NCBI GenBank assembly: GCA_020247005.1
Contig: JADCJN010000079.1
Location: 1 to 35,539, forward strand
Source of the DNA: Silvanigrellales bacterium
GTDB taxonomy: Bacteria > Bdellovibrionota_B > Oligoflexia > Silvanigrellales > Silvanigrellaceae
DNA length: 35,539 nt
Reading direction: 5' to 3'
The notes beneath the pieces were generated by a model. The model was not told the DNA's origin. It worked only from the letters and a program-made list of their open reading frames with translations, and did not search any database. Positions 24,462-33,890 of this stretch are shown here, piece by piece. Each line of letters starts with the position of its first letter. Within the stretch, counting starts at the first letter, position 1. The translations under genes and the position numbers were made by a program.

Positions 24462-24490
24462 TTCAAACGACGGGAACAATACGATAGAAT
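24462..24490 (+). promoter_or_regulatory. Possible sigma-70 promoter for ddl
   Basis: TTCAAA (24462-24467) and TAGAAT (24485-24490) are separated by 17 bases, giving 4/6 and 5/6 matches to the consensus, about 70 bases before the ddl ATG. The 124-base divergent pepA/ddl gap is the right place for such a promoter, but the match is only fair. Confidence 0.4.
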
Positions 24491-24559
24491 TTTGGGAAGG
24501 ACGAGCGCGCGCCCGTCCCCTTCGCCACTTGTCCTCGGGCCCACGGGAGACCCAAAGCC

Positions 24560-25744
24560 ATGCTGCTTGCTCACGATCGCGAGAAAACCGTTGCCGTCCT
24601 CTTTGGGGGGCGTTCGAGCGAACACGAGATCTCTCTGCGCTCGGCGGTTTACATTTTGAAAAACGTTCCCAAGCCGTGGCGCATCATTCCTGTGGCTATC
24701 GACCGGGAAGGCACCGCACTTTCGCTGGAAGGCACATTTTCTGCGGACGATTTTTCAACCGTCACGCCAGACGACCTCGCAGCTCTGGCCAGGAGAGAGG
24801 CGCCGCGTGGGCTTCCCCATGCGAACGTCGTCGAGTGTCTACTTTTGCCGTGCCGCCGAGAAGTCATTGAGAACATGCCCGAGTCGCCCCTGCGCATATT
24901 GAACCTTGAAGCCGGGGTCTTTTTTCCTGTCCTTCATGGCCCCAACGGAGAAGACGGTCGATTGCAGGGGCTCTTCGAACTAGCCGAAGTCGCCTACGTG
25001 GGGTGCGATGTCCGCGCCAGTGCGGTGGGAATCGACAAACATCTGCAGAAGCGTCTTGCAAAAGAAGCAGGCATCGCTATTGCCCAATACGAAGCCGTGG
25101 GGCTCGAAGAATGGCGCGAAAACAGCGCCAGCGTCGTCGCACGGGTGAAGGCAACTCTGGGGTTTCCGTGTTTCGTAAAACCCAATGCCCTGGGAAGTGC
25201 GGTGGGCTGTGGTCGAGCCAAATCGGAAGCGGAGCTTTCGGCGCTTCTCGAGGCGGCACTCTCATACGACGACATGGCGTTGGTGGAAGAGCCCATGACG
25301 GGCACAGAAGTCGAGTGCGCGTTTTTGGGAACAGCTTTCAACCCGCGCATCACTGTGGCCGGTGAAATCGCTCCCGAAGACTTCTATTCCTACGAAGCAA
25401 AGTATTTGAAGGGCGAAAGCGAAGCGGGAGGTGCTGCGCAGTTCATTCCAGCACGCCTCGAAGATGCCCGCATGCAAGAGCTGCGCGCGCAAGCTGCGCG
25501 TGTGGCCCGTGCTCTGGGCCTCAACGGCCTCTGCCGCATCGACTTTTGGAACTGCACGGCCGGCCCTCGGAAGGGAACATTCGTCTTCAACGAGGTGAAT
25601 ACGCTGCCTGGCCTCACGTCCATCAGCATGTTCCCGAAGCTTTGGGAACACGATGGTGTTCAGGGCCCAAGCTGGATAGCCGAACTTCTTGAGCGCGCGA
25701 TTTTGAATAGGGCTGAGCGTGTGCGGCGAAGCTTTGGGATTTAA
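24560..25744 (+). CDS. ddl: D-alanine--D-alanine ligase, 394 aa
   Basis: ATP-grasp enzyme that joins two D-Ala molecules for peptidoglycan synthesis. Signatures: VAVLFGGRSSEHEISLRSA near the N-terminus, FPVLHGPNGEDGRLQGLFEL, the ATP-grasp Lys in PCFVKPNALGSAVG, the omega-loop FYSYEAKY, whose Tyr fits D-Ala rather than D-lactate ligases, and the metal-binding FNEVNTLPGLTSISMFPKLW. The length of 394 is a little above the usual 310-370 because of loops around residues 60-110. The ATG at 24560 has GGGAG ten bases upstream. It stands alone, outside a division/cell-wall cluster, divergent from pepA. Confidence 0.95.
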   Translation: MLLAHDREKTVAVLFGGRSSEHEISLRSAVYILKNVPKPWRIIPVAIDREGTALSLEGTFSADDFSTVTPDDLAALARREAPRGLPHANVVECLLLPCRREVIENMPESPLRILNLEAGVFFPVLHGPNGEDGRLQGLFELAEVAYVGCDVRASAVGIDKHLQKRLAKEAGIAIAQYEAVGLEEWRENSASVVARVKATLGFPCFVKPNALGSAVGCGRAKSEAELSALLEAALSYDDMALVEEPMTGTEVECAFLGTAFNPRITVAGEIAPEDFYSYEAKYLKGESEAGGAAQFIPARLEDARMQELRAQAARVARALGLNGLCRIDFWNCTAGPRKGTFVFNEVNTLPGLTSISMFPKLWEHDGVQGPSWIAELLERAILNRAERVRRSFGI

Positions 25745-25848
25745 GGCTCTCAGGGAAAAGGGAAGGGGCTCCGCAAGAGATTTGAGTCGCAAAGTTCCCA
25801 AACGGCAGCTAGGGTTCGGGTCACTCGTCTGCACCCCGGAGGTCGCCC

Positions 25849-27141
25849 ATGGACGCCACACTTGTTTACGAAAATTATGAAGTTCTGTTCACCAACCCCC
25901 CTTGCCCGGCCTATGCCTATGCCGACGGTGCCAACGTCCGCAGCTTCGCGGGTGAGCCTTTAGCTACGAAGCCTCAGGGTGCTTTCTGCAAGCCCGGCGA
26001 TGCCGCGGCGGCGGGCGCACTGCCCACCAGTCCGCAAGCGCGCATGGTCGAGTGGATCCGCGACCCGGCGACCGAGGAGGTTTTCTTCGCGTTTCTCTCG
26101 TTTTCCAACCGCGTCGTTTTGGGCGAGCTTTGCTCGGCCATCGAGTCGCGGGGCGTGAAGGTCCGTTTCGTTCTCGACCAAGGCACCGACCTCCAGGCTG
26201 CAAACAGCCTCCTGGCGTGCCGTCCACCTGTCGGCCAGGAGGACAGGGCGCCCGTGTTGGTCACCCGTGGCAGCTCTTCGCGCCTGCAGCACGTGAAGGT
26301 GTTCATGGTCAACCCGAATGCGCCGAGCATGCGCATCGCCTTCGGCAGCGGGAATCTTTCGAGCGGACTCACGTTGCATCACGAAAACTGGAATTTCGTC
26401 ACTTTAGGGGCCGACACTCACTTTGCGCGCGCGCACCGCTGCCTGGCACAGGGGCTCCTCGACCACGCTGCGCGGAGCGACACCTTCGCCAAGTTTCTGC
26501 TCGCTTGCCGTGCCGCCATTCCCTTCCCCGAAGAAACCGACGCGCGCGTTTTTTTCGCACCTACACAAGGTGCGGCCGCCACCAGCGCGCTCGAGGCCGC
26601 CATTGAAGGCGCAACCGATGTGTTTGTGGCCGCCCACAGGCTGTCTTCCGATGCTCTGTTCGCAGCGCTCGAAAAAGGTCTGCGACGCACAGATCCCTCT
26701 CCGGCGCGGGTCCGCCTTGTGGCCGACGACGACCTCTTCTGGGCTGGCCGCGGTGTGCCTTTGGACCGAGGGAACAACCGCTTCGAGTGGTTCGGACTCA
26801 AGGGCCTGCTTTCTGCCGGCCTCGAGCCGCGCTGGGTGCAAACCAACAGCCGCATTTCTCAATTCCACCACAACAAGTTCATTGTCGCCAGCCACGCCGC
26901 AGAGGCCCCTGGCGGACCCGGCGGGGGGGCTCCAAGCGCCTCAAATGCGAGAAGGGCCAAAAACACCGTGTTTACGGGCGCTGGCAACTTCACCGACGCC
27001 GCGTTCGAGAAGAACTTCGAGAACCACTACGTGATTCAGACTCCCGCCATCGTGGACGCCTACCAACGCCAGGCAAACACTTTGTGGAACACGCTGGCGA
27101 CGCCAACCGAAGGCCTGCCCAACGCCTTCACTGAGCCCTGA
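25849..27141 (+). CDS. Phospholipase D-superfamily protein, 430 aa
   Basis: Two HKD-type halves are visible. The first has LQHVKVFMVNPN followed by AFGSGNLSSG; the second has FHHNKFIV followed by FTGAGNFTDAAFEKNFENH. These are the H-x-K and downstream Asn/Ser elements of the PLD fold, with N-terminal and C-terminal copies both keeping His and Lys. Such proteins cleave phosphodiester bonds in lipids or DNA; which one cannot be told here. A long low-complexity loop (GGPGGGAPSASNARR) interrupts the second motif. No signal peptide is seen from the ATG at 25849, which has GGAGG six bases upstream, although the beginning (LVYENYEVLFTNP) looks like the start of a mature domain. Confidence 0.82.
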   Translation: MDATLVYENYEVLFTNPPCPAYAYADGANVRSFAGEPLATKPQGAFCKPGDAAAAGALPTSPQARMVEWIRDPATEEVFFAFLSFSNRVVLGELCSAIESRGVKVRFVLDQGTDLQAANSLLACRPPVGQEDRAPVLVTRGSSSRLQHVKVFMVNPNAPSMRIAFGSGNLSSGLTLHHENWNFVTLGADTHFARAHRCLAQGLLDHAARSDTFAKFLLACRAAIPFPEETDARVFFAPTQGAAATSALEAAIEGATDVFVAAHRLSSDALFAALEKGLRRTDPSPARVRLVADDDLFWAGRGVPLDRGNNRFEWFGLKGLLSAGLEPRWVQTNSRISQFHHNKFIVASHAAEAPGGPGGGAPSASNARRAKNTVFTGAGNFTDAAFEKNFENHYVIQTPAIVDAYQRQANTLWNTLATPTEGLPNAFTEP

Positions 27142-27341
27142 GCCGCTCCATCAGCGGGCTTTGCAAGGCGCCCACAGGCCTCGGTGGGAAGACCCGTATT
27201 GAAAAGGGCTTTCGGATCGGTTAACGGTGCACGGGCTTTGCCCTTCACCGAAGACTGGGAATGTCCGCACTGCGTTGGTGTGGTCTTGGCCTTCGGCCGT
27301 GTCCGGTTTTTGGTAACCTTTTAAAAGAAGAGACCTCGTCT

Positions 27342-29441
27342 ATGGCAACCGACCTGTCTTTCGTCCGCAACATCGGTATCTCGGCCCACATCGACTCCGG
27401 CAAGACGACGCTTTCCGAGCGCATCCTCTTCTACACGGGCAAGATCCACAAGATCGAGGAAGTGAAGGGCAAGTCTGGCGTTGGCGCCACCATGGACTTC
27501 ATGGACCTTGAGCGCGAAAAAGGCATCACGATTCAGTCCGCCGCCACGTTTTGTCAGTGGGGCGACTACGAAGTCAACCTCATCGACACTCCCGGCCACG
27601 TGGACTTCACGGTGGAAGTGGAACGTGCTCTCCGCGTCCTCGACGGCGCCGTTCTTGTGCTCTGTTCTGTTGCGGGCGTTCAGTCGCAGTCCATTACGGT
27701 GGACCGTCAAATGCGCCGCTATAAGGTGCCACGCATCGCGTTCGTGAATAAAATGGACCGCGCCGGCGCGAACCCCTACCGCGTGTGCGATCAACTTCGT
27801 GAAAAGCTCGGCCACAACTCGCACCTCATCACGTTGCCTATTGGTGCCGAAGACCAATTCAAGGGCATCATTTCGCTCGTGCACATGAAGGCCTACTACT
27901 TCGATGGCGCCAACGGCGAAAACATCCGCGAGGAAGAGATTCCAGCGGACATGGTCGAAAAGTCGAAGGAATACCGCGACAGCCTCATCGGCGCGCTGGC
28001 CGACTTTGACGATGCGCTTGCGGAAAAATACCTGGGCGGCGAAGAGCCGACCATGGACGAACTCAAGGCGGTTCTTCGCAAGGCCACACTTTCTTTGAAC
28101 TTTACGCCCGTCATGTGCGGCTCGGCGTTCAAAAATAAGGGCGTCCAGCTCCTTCTCGACGCCGTCACTTATTACCTCCCGAACCCCATGGAAATTGTGA
28201 ACGAGGCCTTCGACCAGGACAAGGACGAAGAGAAAGTCGTCGTTCAGTCCGACGCTTCGAAGCCCCTCGTCATGCTGGCATTCAAGCTCGAAGATGGCCG
28301 TTACGGTCAGCTCACCTACATGCGCGTCTACCAAGGCACGGTGAAGAAGGGCGACACCATTACGAACATCCACAACGAGAAGCGCGTGAAGGTGTCTCGC
28401 CTCGTGCGCATGAACGCCAACGAAATGATTGATATCGACGAAGCCAAAGCGGGCGACATTGTCGCTCTCTTCGGAGTGGAGTGCGCCTCGGGCGACACCT
28501 TCACCGACGGCAATGTGCGTTACACCATGAGCGCGATGTTCGTGCCCAACTCGGTGATTTCGCTTGCCGTCGCTCCCAAAGACAAGTCGAGCCTCGCCAA
28601 GTTTTCGCAGGCGCTCAACCGCTTCACGAAAGAAGACCCCACCTTCCGCGTCCACCGCGACGAAGAGTCGGGAGAAACCATTATTTCGGGTATGGGCGAG
28701 CTCCACCTCGAAATTTACGTGGAGCGCATGAAGCGTGAGTACGCCTGTGAAGTTATTGTGGGTAAACCACAGGTGAACTTCCGCGAAACCATCGTGCAAC
28801 GTGCGGAAATCAACTACACGCACAAGAAACAGTCGGGTGGTTCCGGCCAGTTCGCGCGCATCATTGGCTTCATGGAGCCACTGCCTGCCGATGCAGTGAA
28901 AGCCTACGAGTTCGTCGACGAAACGGTGGGCGGCTCGATTCCTCGCCAATTCATTCCTGCGTGCGACAAGGGTTTCCAGGAGCAGGTCAAAACCGGCCAG
29001 CTCGTGGGCGCTCAGGTTGTGGGCGTGCGTCTTGTGGTGAACGATGGTCTCCACCACCCTGTGGACTCCAACGAAATGGCGTTCAAAACCTGCGCCATGG
29101 CAGGCTTCCGCGAGGCGTATCCTGCAGCCAAGCCCACCATTCTCGAGCCCATTATGAAGGTGGGTATTGAAGGACCTGAAGAGTTCTCGGGCACGATGAT
29201 GGGCCTCATCTCTCAGCGCCGCGGGACCCTGACGGGCTCTGCGACCAATGGGGGCTATGCCCAAATTGACGCCGAAGTGCCTCTGTCGGAAATGTTCGGC
29301 TTCTCTACCGACCTTCGTTCCGGCACCCAGGGCAAGGGTGAATTTTCCATGGAGTTTTTGAAGTACGCTGCGGTTCCCCGCAACGTTCAAGAAGAAATGA
29401 TTGAGAAGTACAAGGCCAAGCGCGCCGCCGAGAACAAGTAA
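27342..29441 (+). CDS. fusA: Elongation factor G, mitochondrial/spd-type, 699 aa
   Basis: GTPase that drives translocation on the ribosome. G1 is [10 protein letters not shown]3 is [10 protein letters not shown], and NKMD forms G4. All five EF-G domains are present by length. The N-terminal text ([49 protein letters not shown]) follows the wording of mitochondrial EF-G1 and the related spdEFG1 group of Spirochaetes, Planctomycetes and delta-proteobacteria. Canonical bacterial EF-G has AHIDAGKTTTTERIL instead. It is not next to rpsL, rpsG or tuf. The ATG at 27342 has AAGAG nine bases upstream; 200 bases without a gene precede it. A terminator follows. Confidence 0.97.
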   Translation: MATDLSFVRNIGISAHIDSGKTTLSERILFYTGKIHKIEEVKGKSGVGATMDFMDLEREKGITIQSAATFCQWGDYEVNLIDTPGHVDFTVEVERALRVLDGAVLVLCSVAGVQSQSITVDRQMRRYKVPRIAFVNKMDRAGANPYRVCDQLREKLGHNSHLITLPIGAEDQFKGIISLVHMKAYYFDGANGENIREEEIPADMVEKSKEYRDSLIGALADFDDALAEKYLGGEEPTMDELKAVLRKATLSLNFTPVMCGSAFKNKGVQLLLDAVTYYLPNPMEIVNEAFDQDKDEEKVVVQSDASKPLVMLAFKLEDGRYGQLTYMRVYQGTVKKGDTITNIHNEKRVKVSRLVRMNANEMIDIDEAKAGDIVALFGVECASGDTFTDGNVRYTMSAMFVPNSVISLAVAPKDKSSLAKFSQALNRFTKEDPTFRVHRDEESGETIISGMGELHLEIYVERMKREYACEVIVGKPQVNFRETIVQRAEINYTHKKQSGGSGQFARIIGFMEPLPADAVKAYEFVDETVGGSIPRQFIPACDKGFQEQVKTGQLVGAQVVGVRLVVNDGLHHPVDSNEMAFKTCAMAGFREAYPAAKPTILEPIMKVGIEGPEEFSGTMMGLISQRRGTLTGSATNGGYAQIDAEVPLSEMFGFSTDLRSGTQGKGEFSMEFLKYAAVPRNVQEEMIEKYKAKRAAENK

Positions 29442-29499
29442 GGAGGGTGGGGCGACTCTCGAACCCCCATCACCTTTTTCTCAGAGTCTGTGCTTGATG

Positions 29500-29540
29500 G
29501 GCCCGCCCGCCGACGACGCGAAGGCGGGCCTCTTCATTTT
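29500..29540 (+). terminator. Rho-independent terminator after EF-G
   Basis: GGCCCGCC (29500-29507) and GGCGGGCC (29523-29530) form a perfect 8-bp stem around a 15-base loop, followed by TCTTCATTTT. It lies about 60 bases after the EF-G stop. The rest of the 255-base gap to the next gene shows no supported gene. Confidence 0.7.
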
Positions 29541-29696
29541 GAGCGCGTTCTCACTCCAGTTTGGTGCCATCGCTTGCGCACTGGCTTTCCTTCATTCCGT
29601 GTTTGGGGCACCTTATGTGGCGTGCGCGTTTGTCACAGACGGACACAGAGCCACTCGCCGCCGCACTCGGCAAGACTTTCCACAGGAGACATCTCG

Positions 29697-30158
29697 ATGA
29701 AAGGACTCAGCGAGCTCGGAGCCACTCTCACAGGCGTGGCACAGGCGCTTGTCACTTCCACGCAGCAGGCGCGCGTGCACCGCGCGATGTGCGTCCACTG
29801 GGGCTACACGCGCACCGCCGCGCATCTCGAAAAAACGCTGCAAGCCCTTTCCTGCGCGCTGGACGAATCACTCTTGGCCCTTCTCGCCGCAGAGACGACA
29901 CCCGACCTGCAAAGTTTGGGGCGCTTGAACGTGGGCCAGACAGTGGAAGAGATCTTCCAAAGCGAACGTCGTATGGCTGCGGAAGTCCGAGACCTGGCGC
30001 TGGCCGTGCTGCGCACGACGCCCGTGGCCGATGCCCCCGCGCGCAAGGCACTTGAGTCAGCCGTCACGTTGTGCGCTCAGCACGTCGCTCAGTTCGACCA
30101 GGGCCTCGAGCTCATTCGACAGATGGGCATTCAGAATTTCCTCGCAACGCGTTGCTGA
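29697..30158 (+). CDS. Bacterioferritin homologue lacking metal-site ligands, 153 aa
   Basis: The sequence aligns with E. coli bacterioferritin almost without gaps from MKG to the end: HWG near 34-36, PDLQSLGRLNVG at 69-80, VEE at 83-85 and LIRQMGIQNFLA at the C-terminus. From my recalled E. coli sequence, the iron ligands change as follows: E18 to L, E51 to L, H54 to A, E94 to A, E127 to C; only H130 is kept (H129 here). The haem ligand M52 is S. The four-helix fold should form, but the ferroxidase centre cannot. It may be a structural subunit that mixes with an active bacterioferritin, or a repurposed protein. AGGAG nine bases upstream supports the ATG. The O-antigen ligase gene starts 22 bases after its stop. 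Confidence 0.85.
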   Translation: MKGLSELGATLTGVAQALVTSTQQARVHRAMCVHWGYTRTAAHLEKTLQALSCALDESLLALLAAETTPDLQSLGRLNVGQTVEEIFQSERRMAAEVRDLALAVLRTTPVADAPARKALESAVTLCAQHVAQFDQGLELIRQMGIQNFLATRC

Positions 30159-30180
30159 ATCCCAGAGGAGGTCTGAACTC

Positions 30181-31650
30181 ATGGCGGCCAGCCTTGCTGT
30201 GCTTTGCATTTTTCTTTTCTTGGGCGTGGCGGCACAGTCCGTTGGCCTTTATGTGTTCGCTATTGCGCTGCCGGCCTGGTTCGCTCTTTCAAAGAGGTCC
30301 GTGCCCGCCGACATGGCAAAGATTTCTTCTACGCTCGGGCTCCTGTTTTTAGGCCTGTGGGTTTTGTTTCCTTTGGCCAACGTCGTTGCCTTTTTCTCCG
30401 AGGTCCCTTCGCTCGCGGCGTCTTCCTACTTTCGCGAGTGGCCCCAGAACAGAGCTGCGCCCCTTTCAAGCAGGCTCTCTTCAGCTTGGCTCGCAAGCGG
30501 CGTTTCGTTGCTCGTTGTGGGTGTCCTCATCCGAGCGCGCGTGGCGCGTTCGGTGACCGTGGACGACATGCACCTGCAGGAAAGCCCGCAGGGGTTTCGT
30601 GTTTTCTTGCGTGCGCTTGTGGCTGGCACCCTCGTTTGGACCTTGGCATTGTGCGTGCAGCACTTCACAGGAATGTCGTTTCACGCGAAGAGTGCCGCGC
30701 TTTTGCCAGAACACCAGATGTCGAACGGACTTTTTCGCGTGTTTGGATTCTACGGTCACCCGTTGAGCGTGGCAGGCGTGGGGCTCGCGCTGTTCTCGTT
30801 TCTCTGGTTCCTGACTTGGGGCTTTGCCGAGGCACATACGCCACTGGATGGAGGCCGGGTTCAACCGAGCCCATTGCGAAATCCTTTGGCGCTGTTTCCC
30901 AAGTCTCCCCCTTGGGTTTCGTTTCTCGCCTTGGCGGCTGCGTCTGTGGCAGCGTTTCTTGCGGTGGTCATGAGTGGCGGGCGTACGGCCTTGGGCGTGG
31001 CTGTTTTGGTTGCCCTCGTTCTCCCTTTTTCAGTGCGTCTGACGGGAGCGGCCAAGAAACTTCGCTACGCGGGCGTTCTTCTCACGGGCTTTGCGTTTTT
31101 CGGCCTTGTTTTTTCCTCAGGCATTGCGTCTCGCATTGCAGCGGCCATCCAGAACGCATCGTCGGGTGTCGCCGAAAACCGCGTGCATTTCTGGGAAGTT
31201 TACTTACGAATGATAGCCGACGCGCCGGCCTTAGGGCACGGCCACTACTGGATAGAAAAAGGCCTGCGCGAAACCTACTATAATGCTCTGGGTTTTGGTT
31301 CGCTTGAAGAAAAATTCAATGCGCACAACATTTATTTGGAAGTGTTCGCGAACATCGGAGCGGTGGGCGCAGGACTCGCGTTGTTCTTCGTTGTCATGCT
31401 CGTTCGCACACTGAGGCAGCTTTCCGTTCAGGCTGTCACGCATGGCCCACGCCTTTTTTTTCGAGGGCTTCGGGCCGCCATTGTCGCAAATTTTCTTCAC
31501 GCCTTGACGCAAAACGTTTTTTTCGATTCCAACGTCCTTCTTCCTTACCTCGCTTTGTTCTGGGCGCTTTTTTGGTTTGGCGCGACGCAAGCTCCTTTCG
31601 CGGGAGGCGCGGAGGGCGACCTCAGCAAAGCCAGCCCTTCGCAATATTGA
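30181..31650 (+). CDS. O-antigen ligase/polymerase family membrane protein, 489 aa
   Basis: Integral membrane protein with about 10-12 hydrophobic helices, beginning MAASLAVLCIFLFLGVA. The large loop between helices carries the family pattern of Wzy/WaaL-type enzymes (Wzy_C): SGGRTALGV in one helix, ENRVHFWEVYLRMIADAPALGHG before the loop and FNAHNIYLEVFANIGAVG after it, with the conserved His-Asn. These enzymes join O-antigen or exopolysaccharide chains to lipid A core, or polymerise repeat units, on the periplasmic side. GAGGAGG nine bases upstream fixes the ATG. No glycosyltransferase genes surround it, so it is likely an isolated ligase. It follows the bacterioferritin-like gene by 22 bases. 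Confidence 0.82.
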   Translation: MAASLAVLCIFLFLGVAAQSVGLYVFAIALPAWFALSKRSVPADMAKISSTLGLLFLGLWVLFPLANVVAFFSEVPSLAASSYFREWPQNRAAPLSSRLSSAWLASGVSLLVVGVLIRARVARSVTVDDMHLQESPQGFRVFLRALVAGTLVWTLALCVQHFTGMSFHAKSAALLPEHQMSNGLFRVFGFYGHPLSVAGVGLALFSFLWFLTWGFAEAHTPLDGGRVQPSPLRNPLALFPKSPPWVSFLALAAASVAAFLAVVMSGGRTALGVAVLVALVLPFSVRLTGAAKKLRYAGVLLTGFAFFGLVFSSGIASRIAAAIQNASSGVAENRVHFWEVYLRMIADAPALGHGHYWIEKGLRETYYNALGFGSLEEKFNAHNIYLEVFANIGAVGAGLALFFVVMLVRTLRQLSVQAVTHGPRLFFRGLRAAIVANFLHALTQNVFFDSNVLLPYLALFWALFWFGATQAPFAGGAEGDLSKASPSQY

Positions 31651-31941
31651 AACCTCTTTGCGCGCGCGTGGCCTCGTCTGGGAATCTCTTGAAGTTGCTC
31701 TCGGTGGGCGAGATGCACTGCCCAGTGCCACACGGAATGCCCTCCACCACGTTGAGCGTGGAGTGCGGCACGCACTGGCCCTCCTCGCCCTCCTTGCATA
31801 CGATGCGTTCGATGGGCAGGAGGCCCACGTTCTCAGGCTTCCTATGGAAGAAGCCCCCCTTATATCAAAGAACCGGGTGAAGGCTTCGGCTTTCAGAGCG
31901 AACCACTTGCCGCCGAAGGTGCTTCCTCTTCCAGGCTCTGC
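31622..31941 (-). pseudogene. Relic coding sequence with single-base lesion
   Basis: This falls in the 367-base gap 31651-32017. On the minus strand a protein-like reading runs AEPGRGSTFGGKWFALKAEA and on to FFDI, then breaks near 31860 (plus strand CCCCCCTTATAT). Adding one A restores KGGFFHRKPENVGLLPIERI, followed by a Cys-rich part (CKEGEEGQCVPH; GIPCGTGQC) and SNFKRFPDE. Downstream it runs into the end of the ligase gene, where the stop at 31622 is probably accidental. In the stretch checked, third positions in this reading are much richer in G+C than the alternative plus-strand reading. I do not recognise the protein; the Cys-rich text suggests a secreted origin. A sequencing error could equally explain the break. 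Confidence 0.45.
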
Positions 31942-32017
31942 TCACTTTGGGCGAGGCAGAGATTTTGTGCTATTTTAGACTGCAAATCTCCTCACTCTCC
32001 AACGCGAGGTGACGAAA

Positions 32018-32371
32018 ATGTCTTACGTCGATTTTTTCTGTTTGCCACTGCCTTTGTCCAAGATGGCTGAGTACACAAAAGTCGCCGTGAATTTTTCAAA
32101 CGTCATGAAGGACTACGGCCTGTTGAGCTTTTGCGAAGCCGTTGCGGAAGATGTTCCCCGGGGCAAGACGACAGATTTTTATCGAGCTGTTGCAGCACAG
32201 GAGGGCGAAACTGTCGTCGCAGCTTTTTATATTTGGCCCGACAAGCAAACGCGAGACAAAGCCTGGGAACTGAGTATAAAAGACCCCAGGGTGTCTCAAG
32301 ACCCCAGTGCGATGCCCTTCGACGCAATTCGGATGTTTTGGGGTGGATTCAGACCGCTGTTGCTGGCCTGA
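32018..32371 (+). CDS. DUF1428 family protein, 117 aa
   Basis: The protein starts [12 protein letters not shown] and contains [32 protein letters not shown] and [13 protein letters not shown], which match the DUF1428 (YbaA-type) family in order and spacing. The fold is ferredoxin-like and the function is unknown. The ATG at 32018 has GAGG eight bases upstream and agrees with the family's usual M-S/P-YVD beginning; a GTG at 32009 is in frame but not needed. The amine oxidase gene starts 65 bases downstream on the same strand. Confidence 0.88.
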   Translation: MSYVDFFCLPLPLSKMAEYTKVAVNFSNVMKDYGLLSFCEAVAEDVPRGKTTDFYRAVAAQEGETVVAAFYIWPDKQTRDKAWELSIKDPRVSQDPSAMPFDAIRMFWGGFRPLLLA

Positions 32372-32436
32372 ATTTTGGAATCTACGTCGCCTCACCCAAG
32401 CCGTCTCCACGGCAATCAAACGAGGAGGCCTCGTTC

Positions 32437-33816
32437 GTGGATATTTCAGATATGACCCGAATACACGACGTTGTCATCGTTGGGGCTGGTCCAGCGGGCC
32501 TGACAGCCGCGCGAATCCTTTGCCAGCGTGGATTGAAGGTGAAGGTTCTGGAAGCTCGCGATCGCGTTGGCGGCCGAGTAAAAAGTGTGGCATTGCCAGG
32601 CGGCGGTCACGTCGAACTTGGAGCGCAGTGGCTCGCGCAGAAGGGGCAGGTGCGGCTTGAGCGGCTCATCAAGGAGCATGGAATCGTCCAATTGACGAAT
32701 CCGCGCTCCGGCAAGAATCTCTACTTTTCCGAAGGCAACGCTCGCCGCGTAGCGCGCGATTTCGTTCCCTTGTCTCTACTCAGGCAGATCGCTGCCACAC
32801 TGCTCGTTTGGAGGATAGAACGCCTTGCGGGGTCAGTGCTTTCCGCATCGAATGAGAGCCTCTTTCGAGAGCTCGATTCGGTTTCTGTCGCGGAGTGGGT
32901 CAGCAGGGCAAGTTTGTCGCGACGAGCCTCCGCTTATCTGCTCGATGGACTCGAGCAGGGGCTGTGCACACCTTCATCGCGAGTTTCGATGACGGAAGGC
33001 CTCAAACTCATCTCGGGGATGGGAGCGCTCAGAAACCTGGAGTCCGCGGACGCCTTCTTCTTCGAGGAAGGCCTACAGTCTGTTTTCAACAGGATGGCTG
33101 GTGAACTGGGAGACGTCGTTTGCCTGGGTCAGATCGTCGACGCCCTTGCAGCCGACGTAGACAAGGTTACAGTTCATTCTCGAGGCGTGGGTCAAAATGA
33201 AACAGTGCATTCGCGACGGGTGGTGATCGCCGTTCCTCCACAGGTCATGCGCGGTATTCGCATGGACCCGCCGCTGGAGTCTTTTCGCACCCAAGCGCTG
33301 TTGAACTTCGAGCTCGGAAGTGTCGTCAAGGTTGTCGCAGTTTTCGAACGTAGGTCATGGCGGGAAAGAGGCCTGAGCGGAGAGATATCGAGTCCAGACG
33401 CACCTTTCGATTACGTGATCGATTCGTCTCACCCGAGCTCTGACCGAGGCATACTCGTCGGACTTGCGACGAGTCGACGGGGGCAGGCACTTGAAGGCCT
33501 CAACATGGAGATGCTCAAGTCGGCGTTCCTCCGACATCTCGAACTCTGTTTTGGCGACTCCCCAGGACCGTGCATCGCTTTCCACTCTCACGATTGGAAC
33601 GGCGATCCCTTTTCATTAGGAGGCTACTCCAGTCGCCGCGGCATGGGATACTGGGCTAGAACTGGTGATTCCCTGTTCGCACCATTTGGCCGGATTCATT
33701 TTGCGGGCACGGAAACCGCCCACGCATGGCGAGGGTACATCGAGGGCGCCCTCGAATCGGGTGAGCGTGTCGCACAGGAAGTCTTGGTGGCGCTTTCGCG
33801 AGAAAATCGTGGATGA
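32437..33816 (+). CDS. Flavin monoamine oxidase-like protein, 459 aa
   Basis: FAD-dependent oxidoreductase of the amine oxidase family. The N-terminal dinucleotide fold is [17 protein letters not shown], followed by [13 protein letters not shown] and [10 protein letters not shown], the conserved FAD-contact set. The C-terminal FAD motif is [19 protein letters not shown]. The middle domain, where the substrate amine binds, is diverged; the position where many family members keep Lys for the flavin water is not clear. The start at GTG 32437 is supported by GAGGAGG eight bases upstream; an ATG at 32452 is a second choice. No signal peptide is seen. A strong terminator follows at 33851. Confidence 0.87.
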   Translation: MDISDMTRIHDVVIVGAGPAGLTAARILCQRGLKVKVLEARDRVGGRVKSVALPGGGHVELGAQWLAQKGQVRLERLIKEHGIVQLTNPRSGKNLYFSEGNARRVARDFVPLSLLRQIAATLLVWRIERLAGSVLSASNESLFRELDSVSVAEWVSRASLSRRASAYLLDGLEQGLCTPSSRVSMTEGLKLISGMGALRNLESADAFFFEEGLQSVFNRMAGELGDVVCLGQIVDALAADVDKVTVHSRGVGQNETVHSRRVVIAVPPQVMRGIRMDPPLESFRTQALLNFELGSVVKVVAVFERRSWRERGLSGEISSPDAPFDYVIDSSHPSSDRGILVGLATSRRGQALEGLNMEMLKSAFLRHLELCFGDSPGPCIAFHSHDWNGDPFSLGGYSSRRGMGYWARTGDSLFAPFGRIHFAGTETAHAWRGYIEGALESGERVAQEVLVALSRENRG

Positions 33817-33850
33817 GCTGAAGAAACGGGCAGTGTTACGCCATACTGAA

Positions 33851-33888
33851 GCGTTCGAGGAAGGGCTCGAAGCTCAATTTTTGTTTTT
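33851..33888 (+). terminator. Rho-independent terminator after amine oxidase gene
   Basis: TTCGAG (33854-33859), loop GAAGGG, CTCGAA (33866-33871) form a perfect 6-bp stem, extended by GC pairs around one bulged G. It is followed by the T-rich tract TTTTTGTTTTT at 33878-33888. It sits 34 bases after the oxidase stop and just before the convergent toxin gene. Confidence 0.8.
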
Positions 33889-33890
33889 CC

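Noticed and set aside
27321-29390. A 689-residue open frame antisense to EF-G, and many other long opposite-strand frames
   Set aside because: They result from strong codon bias in the real gene; their predicted proteins are rich in His/Arg/Val shadows and show no domain.
31577-31978. 133-residue plus-strand frame after the O-antigen ligase
   Set aside because: Overlaps the ligase end, has no ribosome site and poor codon positions; the minus-strand relic reading is more protein-like.
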